A stretch of DNA of 5,653 nt from Planctomycetota bacterium (GTDB taxonomy: Bacteria > Planctomycetota > Planctomycetia > Planctomycetales > Planctomycetaceae), in NCBI GenBank assembly GCA_013151585.1, contig JAADHY010000527.1, positions 1 through 5,653 of the forward strand, given 5' to 3'. Below the pieces are notes generated by a model. It made no database searches. It saw only the letters and a program-made list of their open reading frames with translations, and was not told the DNA's origin. Below, in pieces: positions 5,273-5,653 of the stretch (positions are counted from its first letter, which is position 1; every line of letters begins with the position of its first letter). A program made the translations under genes and the position numbers.

Positions 5273-5653
5273 ATGATCGCGTTTCGCTTTCCATCTTGCC
5301 GGGCGATGGCGGTCGTCGTGACCGCCGGCGCAGCGCTCTCGTTTGGTACCGCGGGCGAGATTTACGGAGCGGCACAGGAAGGTGCTGAGCGGACGTCGAG
5401 GCCTCAGTGGCCTCAATTCGGCTACGATGGGGCCAACACAGGGCAAAGTCCTTACAAAGGTCCGCAGACAAACAGGCTGAAATGGGATTATCGACTTCCG
5501 GGATGGGGCAGCACGGTGGTGGTCGCGGCGGACGGCAGCGTCTACTTCGGCTCGGGCAACAGCCTGTTTGCGCTGAGCGCCGGCGGCTCCGAGAAGTGGC
5601 GCTTCCGGGTGCCGGCCGGCCAGCCGCCGGCCGAACTGCCTCCGGCCGAAAGA
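5273..5653 (+). CDS. Secreted PQQ-type beta-propeller protein, N-terminal part
   Basis: The first 127 codons are present and the frame is open at the window end. ATG 5273 has GGGAG (5260-5264) 8 nt upstream. A signal peptide is likely: MIAFRFPSCR, then a hydrophobic AMAVVVTAGAALSF, with cleavage around residues 26-34. The mature N-terminus has WPQFGYDGANTGQSPY (46-61), which matches the W-P-x-F-x-x-D-x-x-x-T-G-x-S opening of PQQ-like (BamB-type) propellers. The first blade follows: KWDYRLPG (70-77), VVAADGSVYFGSGNSLFALS (83-102), then GSEKWRF (105-111). In this superfamily such repeats form a seven- or eight-bladed propeller used for protein scaffolding or, when cofactor residues are present, dehydrogenase activity. 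Too little is visible to choose, and no PQQ ligand can be judged. It is divergent from the PL1-like gene and may share its control region. Confidence 0.85.
   Translation, partial: MIAFRFPSCRAMAVVVTAGAALSFGTAGEIYGAAQEGAERTSRPQWPQFGYDGANTGQSPYKGPQTNRLKWDYRLPGWGSTVVVAADGSVYFGSGNSLFALSAGGSEKWRFRVPAGQPPAELPPAER

Noticed and set aside
5074..5388. 104-codon plus-strand frame starting just after the TATAAT box
   Set aside because: It has no ribosome binding site, is Arg/Ser-rich, and overlaps the first 116 bp of the propeller gene in another frame. The ATG is too close to the -10 box to be transcribed from it.
1..5653. CRISPR array, tRNA, rRNA or known riboswitch
   Set aside because: I saw no regularly spaced direct repeats, cloverleaf-like segments or rRNA motifs on either strand.

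Overview
The window is GC-rich. It carries five protein genes, two of them cut by the window edges, plus a short mobile-element relic. Most products begin with an export signal. They belong to families common in polysaccharide-degrading bacteria of the Planctomycetes/PVC type: a GH38-like (DUF5054-type) protein, a concanavalin-like secreted protein, a PL1 pectate-lyase-like protein with a calcium-binding tail, and a PQQ-type beta-propeller. No rRNA, tRNA or other taxonomic marker is present, so this placement is an inference from family content and repeat style.

Layout from left to right. 1-670 (-) is the N-terminal part of a secreted GH38-like protein that starts at a GTG. 671-946 is non-coding apart from a possible decayed reading frame. 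947-1963 (-) is a 338-residue secreted jelly-roll-like protein of unproven function. 1964-2280 is the divergent control region between that gene and a membrane-anchored TPR protein (2281-3168, +). The TPR gene has a good sigma-70-like promoter placed so that its mRNA would be leaderless. 3169-3581 lies between convergent genes. It holds what looks like the left end of an insertion sequence: a hairpin over the ribosome binding site and start codon, then the first ~28 codons of a transposase. This abuts a 137-bp nested palindromic element. 3582-4862 (-) is a complete PL1-like lyase. 4863-5272 is a second divergent control region with a 14-bp perfect palindrome and a cluster of GTGAC/GTCAC half-sites. 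5273-5653 (+) is the start of a secreted beta-propeller protein that runs off the window.

Together the three minus-strand genes look like parts of an extracellular carbohydrate-processing locus. They are separated by gaps of 276 bp or more and by the opposite-strand TPR gene, so they are probably not one operon. The TPR protein and the propeller have no visible catalytic role here. I saw no clear new multi-gene system. The most unusual material is non-coding: the nested palindrome joined to the IS relic, the relic's fold-back leader, and the palindrome/half-site cluster upstream of the lyase.
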